DNA of 64,000 bases from the NCBI RefSeq assembly GCF_043290135.1, contig NC_134702.1, forward strand, positions 92,479,819 to 92,543,818, read 5' to 3'. Below the pieces are notes generated by a model that did no database searches, was not told the DNA's origin, and saw nothing but the letters and a program-made list of their open reading frames with translations. Of the stretch, positions 1 to 12,511 are shown piece by piece (within the stretch, counting starts at the first letter, position 1; the number at the start of each line of letters is the position of its first letter). Made by a program: the position numbers and the translations under genes. This DNA is from Rhipicephalus microplus (taxonomy: Eukaryota; Arthropoda; Arachnida; Ixodida; Ixodidae).

Positions 1-1001
<1,001 letters not shown>

Positions 1002-1480
1002 CTTTAAGGCACAGTTTAGTTTGTACGGCACCCAAACAAGCTAAAAAATTTCAAAGAAAAAAACACAGAAACAAATTTCTTTCAAAGCATACCAAACTCG
1101 ATTAAAATAAAGCGCATACCACATTTAAGCGCTGCGTTTGTGGTGCCGCGAAGAAAGGTCGGACATGCATATCGGCGTCTCGCATTCAACAAACAAGCGG
1201 TCACATAATTGCCCTCTAATTGCTAGCGTGAAATCTCAAGTACATCGTTCCCACGAAGGTCAGTGTTAAAAAGTAAAATAAAAGTAGTGAAGCAGGCGTA
1301 AGTGTAAAAAGACAAACGCTACGTTAATTTGTGCAGTGACGTAGGAGGCAAACTTTCGCAAAGCATATACAAATATAGTAACTAACGCCACTGTTACGGT
1401 TAAATGGAACTGTACGAGACAGCGTACATTATAGGCTGTGAGTGATAACGTTCGTTTCTAAAAAGATTGTTGAGGCCTAC

Positions 1481-1545
1481 GGGACGGCTTTATGCTCTCC
1501 CATATTAGGGTACCTCGTACTCTAAATCGTTATCAACTTTTTTTT
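1481..1545 (+). repeat. dispersed repeat, GGGACGGCTTTA type (copy 1)
   Basis: The segment begins GGGACGGCTTTATGCTCTCC and ends near a T-rich run. It matches two tandemly placed copies at 40852-40912 and 40981-41043 in the same order (CTCTCCCATA, GTACC, TCTAAATCGTTA). The family is not one I can name. It may be part of a larger degraded element. Confidence 0.6.
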
Positions 1546-1783
1546 AAACTAACATATACTTTTTTTTTCAACTCTTCCATTGCGGCCAAAGCCAATCGAA
1601 ACGGGAAATGCAGTTTAGCATGTACACACAAAAGAAAAACGGTGAAAAATAAACGAAAGTTTCTTAGGCGTCATTGTGTGCAATGAAAGTGCCCGCAGTA
1701 TAGCCCTCTGAACTGTTGTTGAAGTTATATGAGAGGTCCATGCAGGGACGAAAAAAAAATGTTACTGAAGTCCGCTTAGAGAG

Positions 1784-1848
1784 TTCTCACTCACATATAT
1801 ACATATGCAGTTTCTTTGAAACTGCATATGTGCATATGTGAGTGAAAA
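1784..1848. repeat. near-perfect inverted repeat (hairpin)
   Basis: Two arms of 31 bp (1784-1814 and 1818-1848) are nearly perfect reverse complements around a TTT loop. The core is CATATGCAGTTTC / GAAACTGCATATG. No flanking coding sequence or terminal duplication was found. It could be a cruciform-forming spacer or a tiny foldback element. Confidence 0.85.
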
Positions 1849-1967
1849 CTGAATATACACAGATCAATTAAAGAGTACGTTTCACAGCTCTACGATTCTA
1901 GCAAGCTGCACGCAAGGCGCATAAAAACCAGGAAAGCATAAACCATTTTTCATCGTAAGAAACGCGA

Positions 1968-2060
1968 CCCCCCCCCCCACACACACACGCACACACACGC
2001 ACACAAACATGAACATAGGCCCACACATACGCGCGTGCGTGCGTGCATGCGTGCGTGTGT
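1968..2060. repeat. C-run, (CA)n and (CGTG)n low-complexity tract
   Basis: A run of C is followed by CACA-rich sequence with occasional G, then GCGTGCGTGCATGCGT repeats. It is simple sequence with alternating purine-pyrimidine character and no coding potential. Confidence 0.9.
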
Positions 2061-2190
2061 ATATAGGAATTGTGTTTTTTTTTGGTAATGGAGGAAATAA
2101 CTTCATTAAAGAAAAAAAACGGCAAGATGTGCAAGAATGGTCTCTTTCCCCTAGGTGGCAGCCATGAGTCCTAGCGCTTAAGGTCCCTAC

Positions 2191-2240
2191 TTTACTAGCG
2201 CTACTTGGGCTACTTGGACTTTACTAGCGCTACTTGGGCT
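2191..2240 (+). repeat. short tandem duplication, 29-bp unit
   Basis: A 29-bp unit starting TTTACTAGCGCTACTTGGGC is followed directly by a second, 21-bp partial copy. It is followed by C+G-rich sequence up to about 2640 that contains no gene I recognise. Confidence 0.8.
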
Positions 2241-2816
2241 CTGGCGGCGTCCTCGGCTTGCCGAAGGACGTCGAGTATCACTTCTGTGTCTGCGCTTAGC
2301 AGTGCGGTCTCCCACTGCTCTCCATTGCTGTATCTTTTAAGTGTGAATACACTTTATAAGCGACCCCAAACCATCCACCGCCGTCGGCGGCGTCCGCAGT
2401 CTTCTCTCTATCTTTAAAAGAAAGAGGACTTGGCGGGCCGCAGCGCTACGCTCTACCGAATAAGCCACGGACGCGACGCTGATATCGGTGTCAGTAACGC
2501 GCCTTATACCCCCTCCCCCTTCGCTCGCTCCTCCGCTCTCCTCGGTCGCTGCAGCTGCGCGCGCACCCCTCTCTCTCGCGCGCCCGCCTTCTCTCTCAGT
2601 CTCCCGTCGAGAGCGGGTCGTGAGGGGGAGTAAAGTTAAAATCCGTTGGCATTCGCCAGTGAGTTAACGTAAACTCCCCCGTGTGATCAAATTGCGATTC
2701 CCAGGAACCATTACACCATAAAGGCAGCATAGTGTGATTAATAAATATAATAGTGCGAATTATTAAATACCCCTCATAGCATCACCCCGTGTATTGGCAC
2801 TTAACCATGTTCACCC

Positions 2817-5800
2817 TCAGGGAAATGCTTGGGAGTTTTTATACTGCCCTGTCACTGAGGAGCAAGCCCACAGTATATGATTGAGATCCGCCCTTTGATT
2901 GGAGAACTCACGCAAATCTGAGTATACCTCTGGGTAGATGTAGTGAAATGTTACCGGGTTCGGGAAAGTGTTGGTTTGTAAGAGGCGCCACGCCGTCGCC
3001 TGCTGCTTGTTCAGCGAGGTATGTGCCATGGGGAATCAGACCATTCCTAGCCTGTAGTGTTTTGTGATCTCTTCATAACTAATCATGCGGTCCCTCTCCG
3101 TCCCCTGAATTCGCGCTGCGCCTGTTCGGCCGGCCAGTTCTCGAGCCAGGTCGTGCGCGATTTCGTTCCCGCAGAGTGAGCAGGTGCCCATATAATATGA
3201 ACTACCCGCTCGTCGCAAAAGTTTGCTAGAATTCTTAGCGCGTCCGGTGAGACTCTTCCCTTGGCCTAATTTTTAACAGCGGTTTTGGAATCGCTGATCA
3301 CGACTTCGGCTTTTGTGGATGCTAGTGCTATAGCCGCCTCCTCCGCCACTTCTGCCCTATCTGTATACGTAAACTGCCACTGACGGAATTTCTTTGCATA
3401 TTCGTAGCTACAACTACCACGTTTCGGCCATTCTCGTATTCTGCTGCGTCTACGTAGACCACGTCCCGGCCGTTGCTGAAATTAGTGTAGGGTTTTTTAC
3501 CTTTCTATCCTTCTAGTGTGGGGATGCTCAGCATGCATATTGCACGTTGTACGTGACGTAAATTGTGTCCAAAATATGCCTGCCCGCTATAGGGCTCTGG
3601 GTTAACTGATCATACTGGGCCATCGTGTGGTCCTCTATTAGCTCTGCGAGCGCGAGTCAAGAACTTGTCGTTCGACGTATTTAACGGTAGACCTATTGTT
3701 TGTTTATATGCTTTCCTAATGATGCAATATATTTCGCTCTGTTCTGCTGCGTGCAGTTTATGATATGGGGCGAAGTACACGATGCGGCTGACTACAAAAG
3801 CCTGGACAAAACGAACCAAGTTATGTTCCTCCATACCATAATTTTGGTTGGCTGCTTGATCAGCCTGCTTGTTTGGTGGACGCTACATATTCTCTAATCG
3901 CCCAATGGTTTCTCCATTGTGCCCATTTTCACATATACGGACGTCGAAAACTCGTAGGTATGCTACTGGGTATTTTACTTACTCCTGCAAAAATCGTGAT
4001 GTCTGGCCTTTCCTGTAGGCTTTTGCGTCCCCTACATGTGGGCCTATAAATTAGCAATTCCGACTTTTCGGGAGAACATTTTAGCCTTTTGCCTTCTGCA
4101 TATCTCTCTACAGTGTCAACAGCCTCTTGTAATATGTTTTTAATGACTCCCAACTGTCTTCCAGAGGGTGATGTCGTCTGCGTATATGCGATGTCCAAGG
4201 CCCTAGATCTGATCAAGTTTTGCAGGTAGGCCAATCATCGCCACATTAAATAACAGGGGAGAGAGCACCGAACCCTGTGGTGTCCCCCTACTGCCCAATA
4301 CACTCTCTTCAGACCTTGCCTCTCCGATCGCAATTCTTGCAGTGCGGTTGGATAGTAAGTCTCTTACATTTGCGTAGGTGCGTAGTCCTATCCCCAGTCC
4401 CTGAAGATTCTCTAATATGGCTCCGTGTGTGATGGTATCGAAGGCCTTAGTGAGACCAAGGCCAAGGATAGCATTAGAGTCTAAAGACCTGGTCTTCACG
4501 TCGAGTATTTTATGCTTAGTCAGTAACATGATGTCCTGCGTTGATAGTTTAGGTCTGAAACCTATCATGGTATGTGGGAAGAGTCCGTTCTCCTCCATTT
4601 AGGTAGTGAGACGCGCAATAATGACGTGCTCCATGAGTTTGCCTATACATGAAGTCAGTGGAATTGGTCTAGGGTTATTCAGCTGGGCTTTCTTTCCCGG
4701 CTTCGGAATCATGATGACCTGAGCAGTCTTCCATTGACGTGGAATGGTCCCACACTCCCAACACTTATTTATGTACTCAGTGAGGGCCTTAATGAATTCG
4801 TCGTCCATGTTTCTGAGCGTCTTATTAGTTATTTTATCAGGTCCCGGAGCAGAACTCGGGTTTAGTCGAGCGATCTCGAATCTAACCCCGGCTTCCGTTA
4901 TATCAGCATTGAGTATAAGGTTGTCCTGCCCCTTGTAACCGGGAAGTGGTTCTTTTGTTGCGTCAGCGAAGTACTTTTTTCGTAGCTCGTGGAAGAGCTG
5001 CTTCTCTGTTCTTGCATATAGTTATGTATTACTTTGTTGCAGCTTATGCCTCTGTGCAGTCTTTGTACTTTGCGGGTCTAGGAGACTTCGGAGAATGTTC
5101 CAAGTCTTTGACGTCTTCATTTCTATATCCATCAAGTTACACGTGGCTCCCCCTGTTGTTGAGTCAGCCAATTCGCATGAAGCTCTATCTCTTTGTCTAA
5201 TGCAACTACTTTCTTTCTTGAATTACGATTGTATTGTTGTCTTTTCCAGCGCTTTTGGGTGCTAGTCCTTGCCTCCCACAGATGCAACAGTTTGCTCTCC
5301 ATCTCCGCCATTCCCGCTTCTTCGGGAACAATTTTAGTGGCTTTCTTGGCACTCTGTTGGAGCTTCTCTGCCCATTTTTCTATATCTACTATGGTATCAT
5401 ACGAATTCTCCTCTCGAATGTTGCGGAAATAGTCCCATTTTACAAGTGCCAGTTTTCTGCCTTTTTTTGGGGGGGGGGGAGGGGGGCCTGCATGCACCGT
5501 TTTAACTACAATATAATGATCGCTGCCGAAATTCTGCTGCGTGTTTACACATCGCGAGTCGGCTACGTTCTTCGTAAAAGTTAGGTCCGATGTTGTGTCA
5601 TGACTAACAATGTTGCCTATTCTTGTAGGCTCCTCAGGGCTCGTTATCAGCGTAAGGCTCCCGCGTTGAGCGTCTGCCCATAAGTCGTGTCCCTTTATAT
5701 TCTCGACAGTGTATCCCCAAGCCGCGTGCGGTGCGTTAAAGTCGCCGACTATGATGAGAGCCTGTCTCTCCGCTATGCCCAAGGCTCTGCAGAAAAGTGG

Positions 5801-6147
5801 ACCAAACTTGGACTTCTGTCGGGGTGGGCTATAAATGTTAAGCACAAAGAGGCTTCCCTCTCCCTTACGAGAGGTATTATTTCTATAATGACGTGGTCTA
5901 TGCGGTGCATTCCGGTATCGTGCTCTACAGCCGTGATGTTTCTATCTACCAGAGTTGTGACACTCGCCTTCTCACCAGAAGTACTATACGACTTGTACCC
6001 CGATAACTTTGCCGTCCCCCCGACCTCCTGCAGGGCAATTACATCTGGAGCCTCCCTGTTTATCACGAATTGCAGAAGTTTCCTTCGTTTCCTACGGTAC
6101 CCATGGCAATTTCACTGCCAAATAATGTACTGGTTACGTGGCGCCAT
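2817..6147 (-). pseudogene. LINE ORF2: endonuclease, reverse transcriptase, RNase H; broken
   Basis: The protein would nick target DNA and reverse-transcribe the element RNA. The likely start is ATG at 6147 (context gccATGg is not met; it is chosen because the endonuclease begins just after it). An in-frame TGA follows 11 codons later. Endonuclease signatures are APDVIALQEVGG, GDFNAPHAAWG and GSDHYIV. RT segments follow (4808-3929), including GTPQGSVLSPLLFNVAM. A TAG at 4203-4205 interrupts the frame, but the catalytic YADD is still readable in that frame at 4173-4184. The thumb lies at 3834-3610, RNase H remnants include GNEIAHDLARELAGR (about 3150), and the C-terminal LNHILWACSS region is near 2880. 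The length (about 1,100 codons) fits an intact ORF2, and the damage is substitutions plus small indels. Confidence 0.8.
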
Positions 6148-6189
6148 GTTTATTTATGGGATCCCGGTGACCTTGCTGGTTTCTACTGT

Positions 6190-7910
6190 GGGTGTTCTGT
6201 TACACGCTTTTGATTTAAACGGCCCCGCACCAGACGACCTAACGTCCTTCGGCGTGCTCTCTATCACTAATACCCTGTGCTCGAGTCCATCAAATCGTTG
6301 CTTTATTTCGACGTATACATGCATGTAATTTGGTTTTGTACTTCATCAAAAATTTCTTTAAACAATCCTTTAACCTCGCTGATTGAAAAGTTACCGGCTT
6401 TTTCTGCTTCTTCTTGCGTCCTCCTTTTGAGTGGTGGTGACTACCCACTCATTTACGAGGTAACACATGCTGGGGCTCGATGAAGCGTTAGTATTTTAAT
6501 AACATAGGAGGTGCTAGTCGTTGTACCCGCGTTCCTCACCTCCTGAAGCTTCGTATTTTCTTCTTTCAGTTGCTTAATCTCTTCTTTAAGCATTAGGTTC
6601 TCTCTAGTAATCTGTTCTAACATTATTTAAATATCTATCATTTCCTTTTCTAAGGCGGACCCTATAACATTACTTGGAGAGGCAGTGCCGGAGACCACAC
6701 TTGCAAAGCTCACCTGTGTGCTGCCGCTTCCTCGAGTGGCTCTTGAGCGGGACCTTGATCTTTATCTGGTTTTGAAGCAGGACCTGGACTGTCTTCGACT
6801 CTTTTCCCCAGTAAGCTTTGGGATGGATGCGGAGTTGTCTCGTGCGAGGCCGTTTTCACTGTTTTGCCTGTTAGTGTCCTTGTCAGACTGCTGGCTGGTT
6901 GTTGTATTGTGGTCGTCGTCATGGCATACGCCGACTTCCTTGTACTGGTAGCAGGCTTCAGCGCACGCTGCCCGTGCTTCCTCCTCGTCTCGCCTCGTCC
7001 GTTCCCAGTGACGTCTCCTAACCAGGTACGGTATCTTGTATCTTGCCTTACATCTCTTGTATCCAGTCGGGTGATCTTTGCCACATAACTTGCATTCCAC
7101 TTCACAACAGTGATCTTGCGCTAGATTCCTAGATTCTGGCTTCCACATCCGCTGCACACATTAACGTTGGGGTAGGGACACACGTCTGCTCTATGTCCAA
7201 GTCTCCCACAACCGTAGCAGACATCGAAGAGTTTCCTGTAGAGCGTGTGCTTAACGAGCATTGCTCCTTACCTCACATTTCTCGGAACGCGAAATCCCTC
7301 AAACAGCACAAATATATTGTCCGTGCTTCCCATCCTTTTCGCATGAAGGACTCCTGGATTACGTATAGTTACCAAGTTGCTAAAGATGTCTTCTGGGCTC
7401 TCTTCCTTGGACACCCCTCGTATTCAAGGAAGAGAGCCCCTTTGAAGTGTTCTCCGGGGCTGCCCTGTACGCACAGGTCTCAAATTCCTTCTGACCTATT
7501 CGTAGTTTGGTAATGGCTCCATACCGTTGGGCTCGATCCTCGGATGTTGTACTGATGACGAGTATGTTCTGCGTGTTGCTGATGCACATACTGTCTTCCA
7601 CGGCCGCCTTTCGGCCGACCCCCGCAGCGTTGCGCAGGCAGGAATATATGCGATCCATCATGTATTCTGAGACGTTAAGCCCACCACGCGGACGCACAAT
7701 GAGCTTATAATCTTCCGTCCGCAGATTGGGCAGTCGACTCACCTTGATGATTTGTCGAGCGTTCCGCTCATTCTTCCATTTGTCTCCTGGCGCCTTTTTT
7801 ACAAAGGGCGTCTCTGGCTGCGTATTTCCCGCCGATCCGGGCTCCCGGTCAACCTGCGTCGCCTTTTTGCACCATCCTGACTCTTTTCCAAACTCTTCTC
7901 CATTCACAGT
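6190..7910 (-). pseudogene. LINE ORF1 (gag-like), broken
   Basis: ORF1 proteins of I-type elements bind element RNA and form the cytoplasmic RNP. The first open part (7380-7907, about 175 residues) contains a stretch around IIKVSRLPNLRTEDYKLIVRP, as in related gag proteins. After a frame change, 6762-7157 holds a CCHC zinc knuckle of the form C-x2-C-x3-H-x6-C around CKLCGKDHPTGYKRC, followed by an acidic/basic tail rich in Arg and Ser. Further on, near 6560-6640, a heptad-like stretch (ITRENLMLKEEIKQLKEEN) predicts a coiled coil. At least one frameshift and one in-frame stop separate these pieces, so no complete protein is made. The start is taken at the first Met of the open part and may lie further upstream. 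Confidence 0.75.
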
Positions 7911-8299
7911 TACGACCTACATTTCGGCAGCATCAATCGAGCCTTCGTAGAGGTTCGAAGAGGAAGGGGGGAGGGGTGGGGGCAAGCTCTGACGGTGCGT
8001 TCGGCCGAGCTTTCCAGACCGCCGCGGCGGTGGAGACACTAGCGTCCAGTTTGCGTTCGCTGAACTTAGCTGTCGCGTTGTCGTGGCGACCCAGAAAACA
8101 CGGTTGTTGCACCAGAAATATGCAGTCCACCTGGGAAAACATGGGGTCCAGGAGATCTCCAGAACTTCCGTCGTTTACTGGTGTGAAAAATGGAGCTAGG
8201 AACTTCGATATCGTGCCCATATTCATAGAAAAAAATGCGGAGCCGGTACGACGTGCGTCCGCACTCCGTGGCCCCCCAATGAAATCTTTTTGGTAATGA

Positions 8300-8999
8300 A
8301 TTTTTTTTAAAAACTCGTATAAGGCGCCGAGTCTCCGGAGAGCTTCGGGAACAATTCAGCCGCGGTAACTAATGCTGGATTTCTTTGACGAAACATGGCT
8401 TAGGTTATTCCAAATATTATACGACATGTCTACTCTCATTATCTGTTGTTTGACCATGCTTAAGGTGTAACATTCCTGCTTTGCATCCCCCTTTCTTAAG
8501 CAACTTGGCGAAATAGGCCCTCGAGAGAACATAAATAGACAGAAGTTTCTTGATTTGGAAAATGATGGATCGTAGGACTGAGGAAAGAAGCAGCAAGAAC
8601 TTGTGCAGGTTAGCGGGCTAGCGGGCGAATCAATGCAAGAAAAATTGAATGGGAGTAAGCAGTCAGAGTTGTGAACTCGCTGCAGCTGCTTTAAAGTTGC
8701 ACGCCGGAAGCTTATCGCCGACCGCAACAACGGGATCGTATCAACATGTGTCACAAATGCTAGGCTGCACGAAAAACAAATTAACATATACGTTTGCGCA
8801 GTTTCTGTGTTTCCACCCATTTCAGTTTTACGTTTCCTTTTTTCTTTGATAAAAAAAGTACGCTCACTAATGGCGCAAGGCTGGCACCATCTACGGAGGC
8901 AGTGATTCACATAGCTAAGTTTTCTATAGTAATGCCGAGATTTCGTTTGCGATGCTGAGTTTTTACTAGTTTTAATAAGATTGGCTAGGCCAGGTTGGG
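8300..8999. other. unassigned stretch upstream of the LINE
   Basis: A 184-codon open frame on the minus strand (8356-8910) has no domain, signal peptide or relative elsewhere in the window. In a window this size a frame of that length is expected about once by chance, so I do not call it a gene. Nothing else is recognisable. Confidence 0.4.
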
Positions 9000-9014
9000 C
9001 ATATATGTCCCGTG

Positions 9015-9115
9015 ACTGTTACGTGATACTTTGATTTTAGTCACGTGGCTAACTGCTACGTGATTTTGTGCGGGAACGTTGACTAGATGCGACGTGGTTT
9101 ATGGCGACAACATGT
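9015..9115 (+). repeat. degenerate minisatellite, TTACGTGATTTTG type (locus 1)
   Basis: Two to three degenerate units of roughly 48-50 bp contain TTACGTGAT, a GCGGGAAC core and CATGTCA/TTGACT. The same motif set occurs in three units at 52930-53062. It is probably a dispersed tick repeat, with no coding signal. Confidence 0.55.
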
Positions 9116-9761
9116 CATTACCTTGGTATCCATTGTAAATATTGCGTATGCCAACTAATCTTTTGAAAATTCTGCATTGTAAGAGAAAATATGGCCGAAA
9201 CTGACGCGCGTGGGACAATTGAAGCAGCCGTAATCGCGCGCCCTATCAGGTAACTTGCACGTCTGCATGGCCTCAGTCGACCAATGCAAAAAAGAAATAG
9301 ATTTCCGCATCTCGCAAACAGAAATACTCTGCATCATTCTTCTCTTTTTTTTAGCCCTGTAAAATGTTTGTGACTATTCGGTTATGGTGGCGATAGAGTA
9401 TCGCCTTGTACAATCTTGTTTGTTCCTTTACTTGGCTATCTTCATCCTATTCCTCTTTCCTCGCTGATGTTTCCGAATTTATTCCGAAAATAAAAAAGAA
9501 TGAAATTCATCGTTGAAAAATAGTGCTTTGTAGTGTGCGTATACCTTTCTTGCGTACCGTCGATTAGTTAGGCTATACAATCTGCAGTAATTTACATCTC
9601 AGTTGATGCATTTATCCCCCCCCCCCCCCTCCCTCTTAGAAAGCTTTCTGCGCCTAACGTGGTTTTGCATGGCCTCCGGGTTTCGAGCCATTGCAAGCTT
9701 GTTGCTTCCCGCCATTGCATAGCACCGCCTCCAAGATCGGTCCACCTTTTAGCAAGTGACG

Positions 9762-9850
9762 ACGTCATGACATGATGTCATCACGGATCGTGACGTTACG
9801 GACGCTATCATGACACCGTGTCGTCATGTGCTGACGTCACGACGGGATGA
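9762..9850. repeat. TGACGTCA-rich palindromic tract
   Basis: About 90 bp is packed with variants of the palindrome TGACGTCA and ATGACATGATGTCAT. The pattern reads as a degenerate short-period repeat built on a palindromic unit. Each unit resembles a CRE, but the clustering suggests repeat expansion rather than an enhancer. Confidence 0.6.
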
Positions 9851-9959
9851 TTTTTTCGCATCACTCGTGTTGACGCCGTCGCAGCAGCACGCCGACCCGC
9901 TCAAAGCCAATTTTCGCATTTGATGAGGCATATAAGGCTTTTGCCTTAAAACTGCCGAG

Positions 9960-10070
9960 GATGTTGATGATAATGATGATGATGACGAAAACTTTATTTA
10001 GGTCAAAGGAAGATGCAGGGAAAGACCCCGCGTCACCCGGCTATCCCCATTTGTCTCATTTCAATGGAGG
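9960..10070 (-). mobile_element. possible LINE 3' terminal fragment
   Basis: Read on the minus strand, the segment ends with CTAAATAAAGTTTTCG followed by ATC-type trinucleotide repeats (around 9964-9990). Similar ends (AATAAAGTTTCG plus a short-repeat tail) occur at 42236-42366 and 46426-46460, where the upstream part encodes LINE C-terminal sequence. Only a short stretch is left here, so the assignment is tentative. Confidence 0.35.
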
Positions 10071-10075
10071 CAGAG

Positions 10076-10194
<119 letters not shown>

Positions 10195-10400
10195 TGGGGT
10201 TTTACGTAGCAAAACCACAATAATATGAGGGACGCCGTAGTGGAGGGATCCGGAGATTTCCATGGTCTGGTGTTCTTTATCGTGCACTGACATCGCCCGG
10301 TACACGGGCTTTCACCTTTTCGCCTCTATCGAAATGGGACCGCCGTGGCCGGGATTGAACCCCATGACCTTGAAGGATGCTGGCAGATAAACAACGCAGC
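10195..10400 (-). mobile_element. tRNA-derived SINE (Ruka-like), minus strand
   Basis: It shares the diagnostic blocks of the window's main SINE in reverse orientation: GACGCCGTAGTGGAGGG, GTTCTTTATCGTGCACTGAC, ACACGGGCTTT and a degenerate B-box-like GATTGAACCCC. The A-box end near 10390 is degraded. Its tail is the adjoining AAT array. Confidence 0.85.
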
Positions 10401-11519
10401 CCATGCGTAGACATGATATCATACATTGACGTATTTCACGCTCTTGCTTTGAGCAGAAAACTTTCTCTCCTTTCATTAAATGACACTTCCATCCACAGTG
10501 TTTCGGATGCGTCGGGTGTGACTCTGTCTTGGAAAACAACTTATACTTTTCGAGCATAGTCGGTCCAAATGCGCGGGCCAGATTTAGCATTGCTTCTGGC
10601 GCTTCCGATGTGCCTCGATTCCGAGAGGAAGCGATTATAGCGTCCACAGTGCAGATAAAAAAAAGTGGGAGGACAGGATATATCCTGTCTCGGTTTATAA
10701 CATGTACCAACAGGTGTTTGGCCGGCTGATTGGCCTCGCATGCTGCATGTTTCAGTCTTTCTGTCATATTTTTAAAGAGAGCAGATGCACGCAGAAGCGG
10801 CACATGTGCCTTCACAGACCCGTTTCCATATGTACTGAATACATTCTATACAAACACTTTTGTTCCCAAGGATATAAATAGCGATTTCGTTTCCCGCGGT
10901 ACGAGAAGAGCGTATGCCTGGCTACGCACACTGTGAATTGATTTCTCGCCATTTCTGGTATACAAACTCAGCCCCCTTCAACGCTATCGCAGTGAATAAA
11001 CTGTAGTCGCCGACAGCACCCTTTGTGACGGCACATACACTTCCTGGTGACAGGCATCATGATCGGCTGCGTGTAAATATACGTAGAACTTACATAATTT
11101 GATTCCAAGGTTCTGCAGACCAAACTGAAAGCCAGCGGAAGTGTTTGAGTAAACTTCCAGTGTTCTTTATAGCAGTTCTAATTGTGCAGCGTAACTATAT
11201 TTTTACTGTATAGTCAGTTATGCTGCACTTCATCATAGTTTCTGCTGGCAGCGAGCATTCCCAAATGTGTCAAAAATATCTTGAAAGTATGCTTCCCAAT
11301 ACTTCACGTCTAACGTCACGTTACACACTGCCGCCTTCACCAATTATAACGCGATTGTGTGCTGCTTTCACTCATAAGAGGCACGATGGAACCTTAGGCA
11401 GCAAGTACGCTCAATTTACCATAAGCTCGCTTTACATGGTCTCTTCCTTAAGAACAGCGCACATGAATGGCAAAGGTTGCGTTTCTGAACGGTTACGCCG
11501 TGTCTCGAAGGGACTTGCC
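10401..11519. other. unassigned stretch between SINEs
   Basis: No domain-bearing reading frame was found. Open frames of 60-167 codons overlap in both directions without motif support. A (TATATCCTGTC) inverted motif near 10675-10692 is short. Nothing else stands out. Confidence 0.4.
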
Positions 11520-11741
11520 ACCACGATGGTCTAGTGACTTAAGTACTCCACTGCTCACCCGCAGGTCCCGGGTTCGAATCCCGGCTGTGGCGGCTGCATT
11601 TTCGATGGAGGCTGAAATGTTGTAGGCTCATGTACTCAGATTTGGGTGCACGTTAAAGAACCCCAGTTGGTCGGAATTTACCGAGCCCTCTATGGTACCT
11701 CTCATCATCATGTGGTTGTTTTGGAACGTTAAACGCCACGT
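11520..11741 (+). mobile_element. tRNA-derived SINE (Ruka-like), plus strand
   Basis: This is a full-length-looking copy: a tRNA-like head with A-box region (ATGGTCTAGTGACTTAAG) and a perfect B box GGTTCGAATCC near 11572, then the body GCGGCTGCATTT, GTGCACGTTAAAGAACCCC, GAGCCCTCTATGG and GGAACGTTAAACGCC. The 3' end runs into TATCAATCAATC, which expands into the 154-bp array next to it. Such elements are transcribed by RNA polymerase III from the internal A/B boxes and depend on LINE machinery for movement (family knowledge). Confidence 0.9.
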
Positions 11742-11895
<154 letters not shown>

Positions 11896-12054
11896 TTCCA
11901 AGGGAGCAATGATTATCGCATGTGCGCGAGGTTTACCAAATTCGTGCCCCGAAGAGAGGCACATGGAAGGTATTTTTCGCGGCAATAAATATCAGAAAAC
12001 CTATAAAAAGATCGGGCGTCGCAAAACCGTCACACCCTAAAGAGACACCATTGG

Positions 12055-12215
12055 GATTGGCTCGGTAAATTTCGACCACCATAGTTTCGTTAACGTGCAC
12101 GTAAATCTAAGCAGCGCTTCGCCCGCATCGAAATATAACCGCCCTGGCAGGGATTCGATCGTGCGACCTTCGGGTCGGCAGTCGAGCACAACAATAAACC
12201 AACGCGGTGTTGTCA
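12055..12215 (-). mobile_element. diverged tRNA-derived SINE, minus strand
   Basis: Recognisable blocks are ATTTCGACCACC, GTTAACGTGCACGTAAATCT, CGCATCGAAAT, a B-box complement GGATTCGATC and GCAGTCGAGCAC. It lies just beyond the polyadenylation signal of the 12.5-kb gene and may mark the end of its transcribed region. Confidence 0.8.
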
Positions 12216-12272
12216 GGAAGCATGCATAGTACAGGAACAGCATGGTCACAATGCCGAAGAACTTCTTTAATT

Positions 12273-12278
12273 TTTATT
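12273..12278 (-). terminator. polyadenylation signal AATAAA
   Basis: AATAAA on the minus strand lies about 235 bp downstream of the stop codon of the 263-codon ORF. This is a plausible 3' UTR length, and no better signal lies closer. Position-based inference only. Confidence 0.4.
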
Positions 12279-12511
12279 TTCAATCACGTCAACGATGAAC
12301 ACGTCGGCAACTCAGCATTAGACTGCAACGGCGCCCTCGTGTACCGGGCCGGTCCCTCCAATTTTGTTGGTGGGCTTGAACTTCAACGACGCGCATGGGC
12401 GGCAAGAAGAACGTGCCTCACAGCCTGCACGCACTCAAAGGCTGCGGGCCGCTTGTGTTTCACTCTCGCCACTTTCTTGCGGAAGACCCTCCAGCGAAGG
12501 GCTGGTCGGCG

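Larger units (their letters stand above)
2780..8300 (-). mobile_element. decayed, near full-length I-type non-LTR retrotransposon (LINE)
   Basis: Read on the minus strand, the order is a 5' untranslated part (about 8300-7910), a gag-like ORF1, then ORF2 with apurinic-like endonuclease, reverse transcriptase, RNase H and a C-terminal Cys/His segment, ending near 2800. This order, and especially an RNase H after the RT, is typical of the I superfamily of non-LTR elements. Several in-frame stops and frame changes show that the copy is dead. The 3' tail is not a clean poly-A, and the exact ends (plus or minus about 50 bp) are inferred. No target-site duplication could be fixed by eye. Confidence 0.85.

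Noticed and set aside
2430..2480. tRNA-like segment on the minus strand (CGGTAGAGCG)
   Set aside because: Only a weak D-arm-like string; no B box or acceptor stem could be drawn.
8356..8910. 184-codon minus-strand frame
   Set aside because: This length is expected about once by chance in 64 kb over six frames; no domain, context or homolog in the window.
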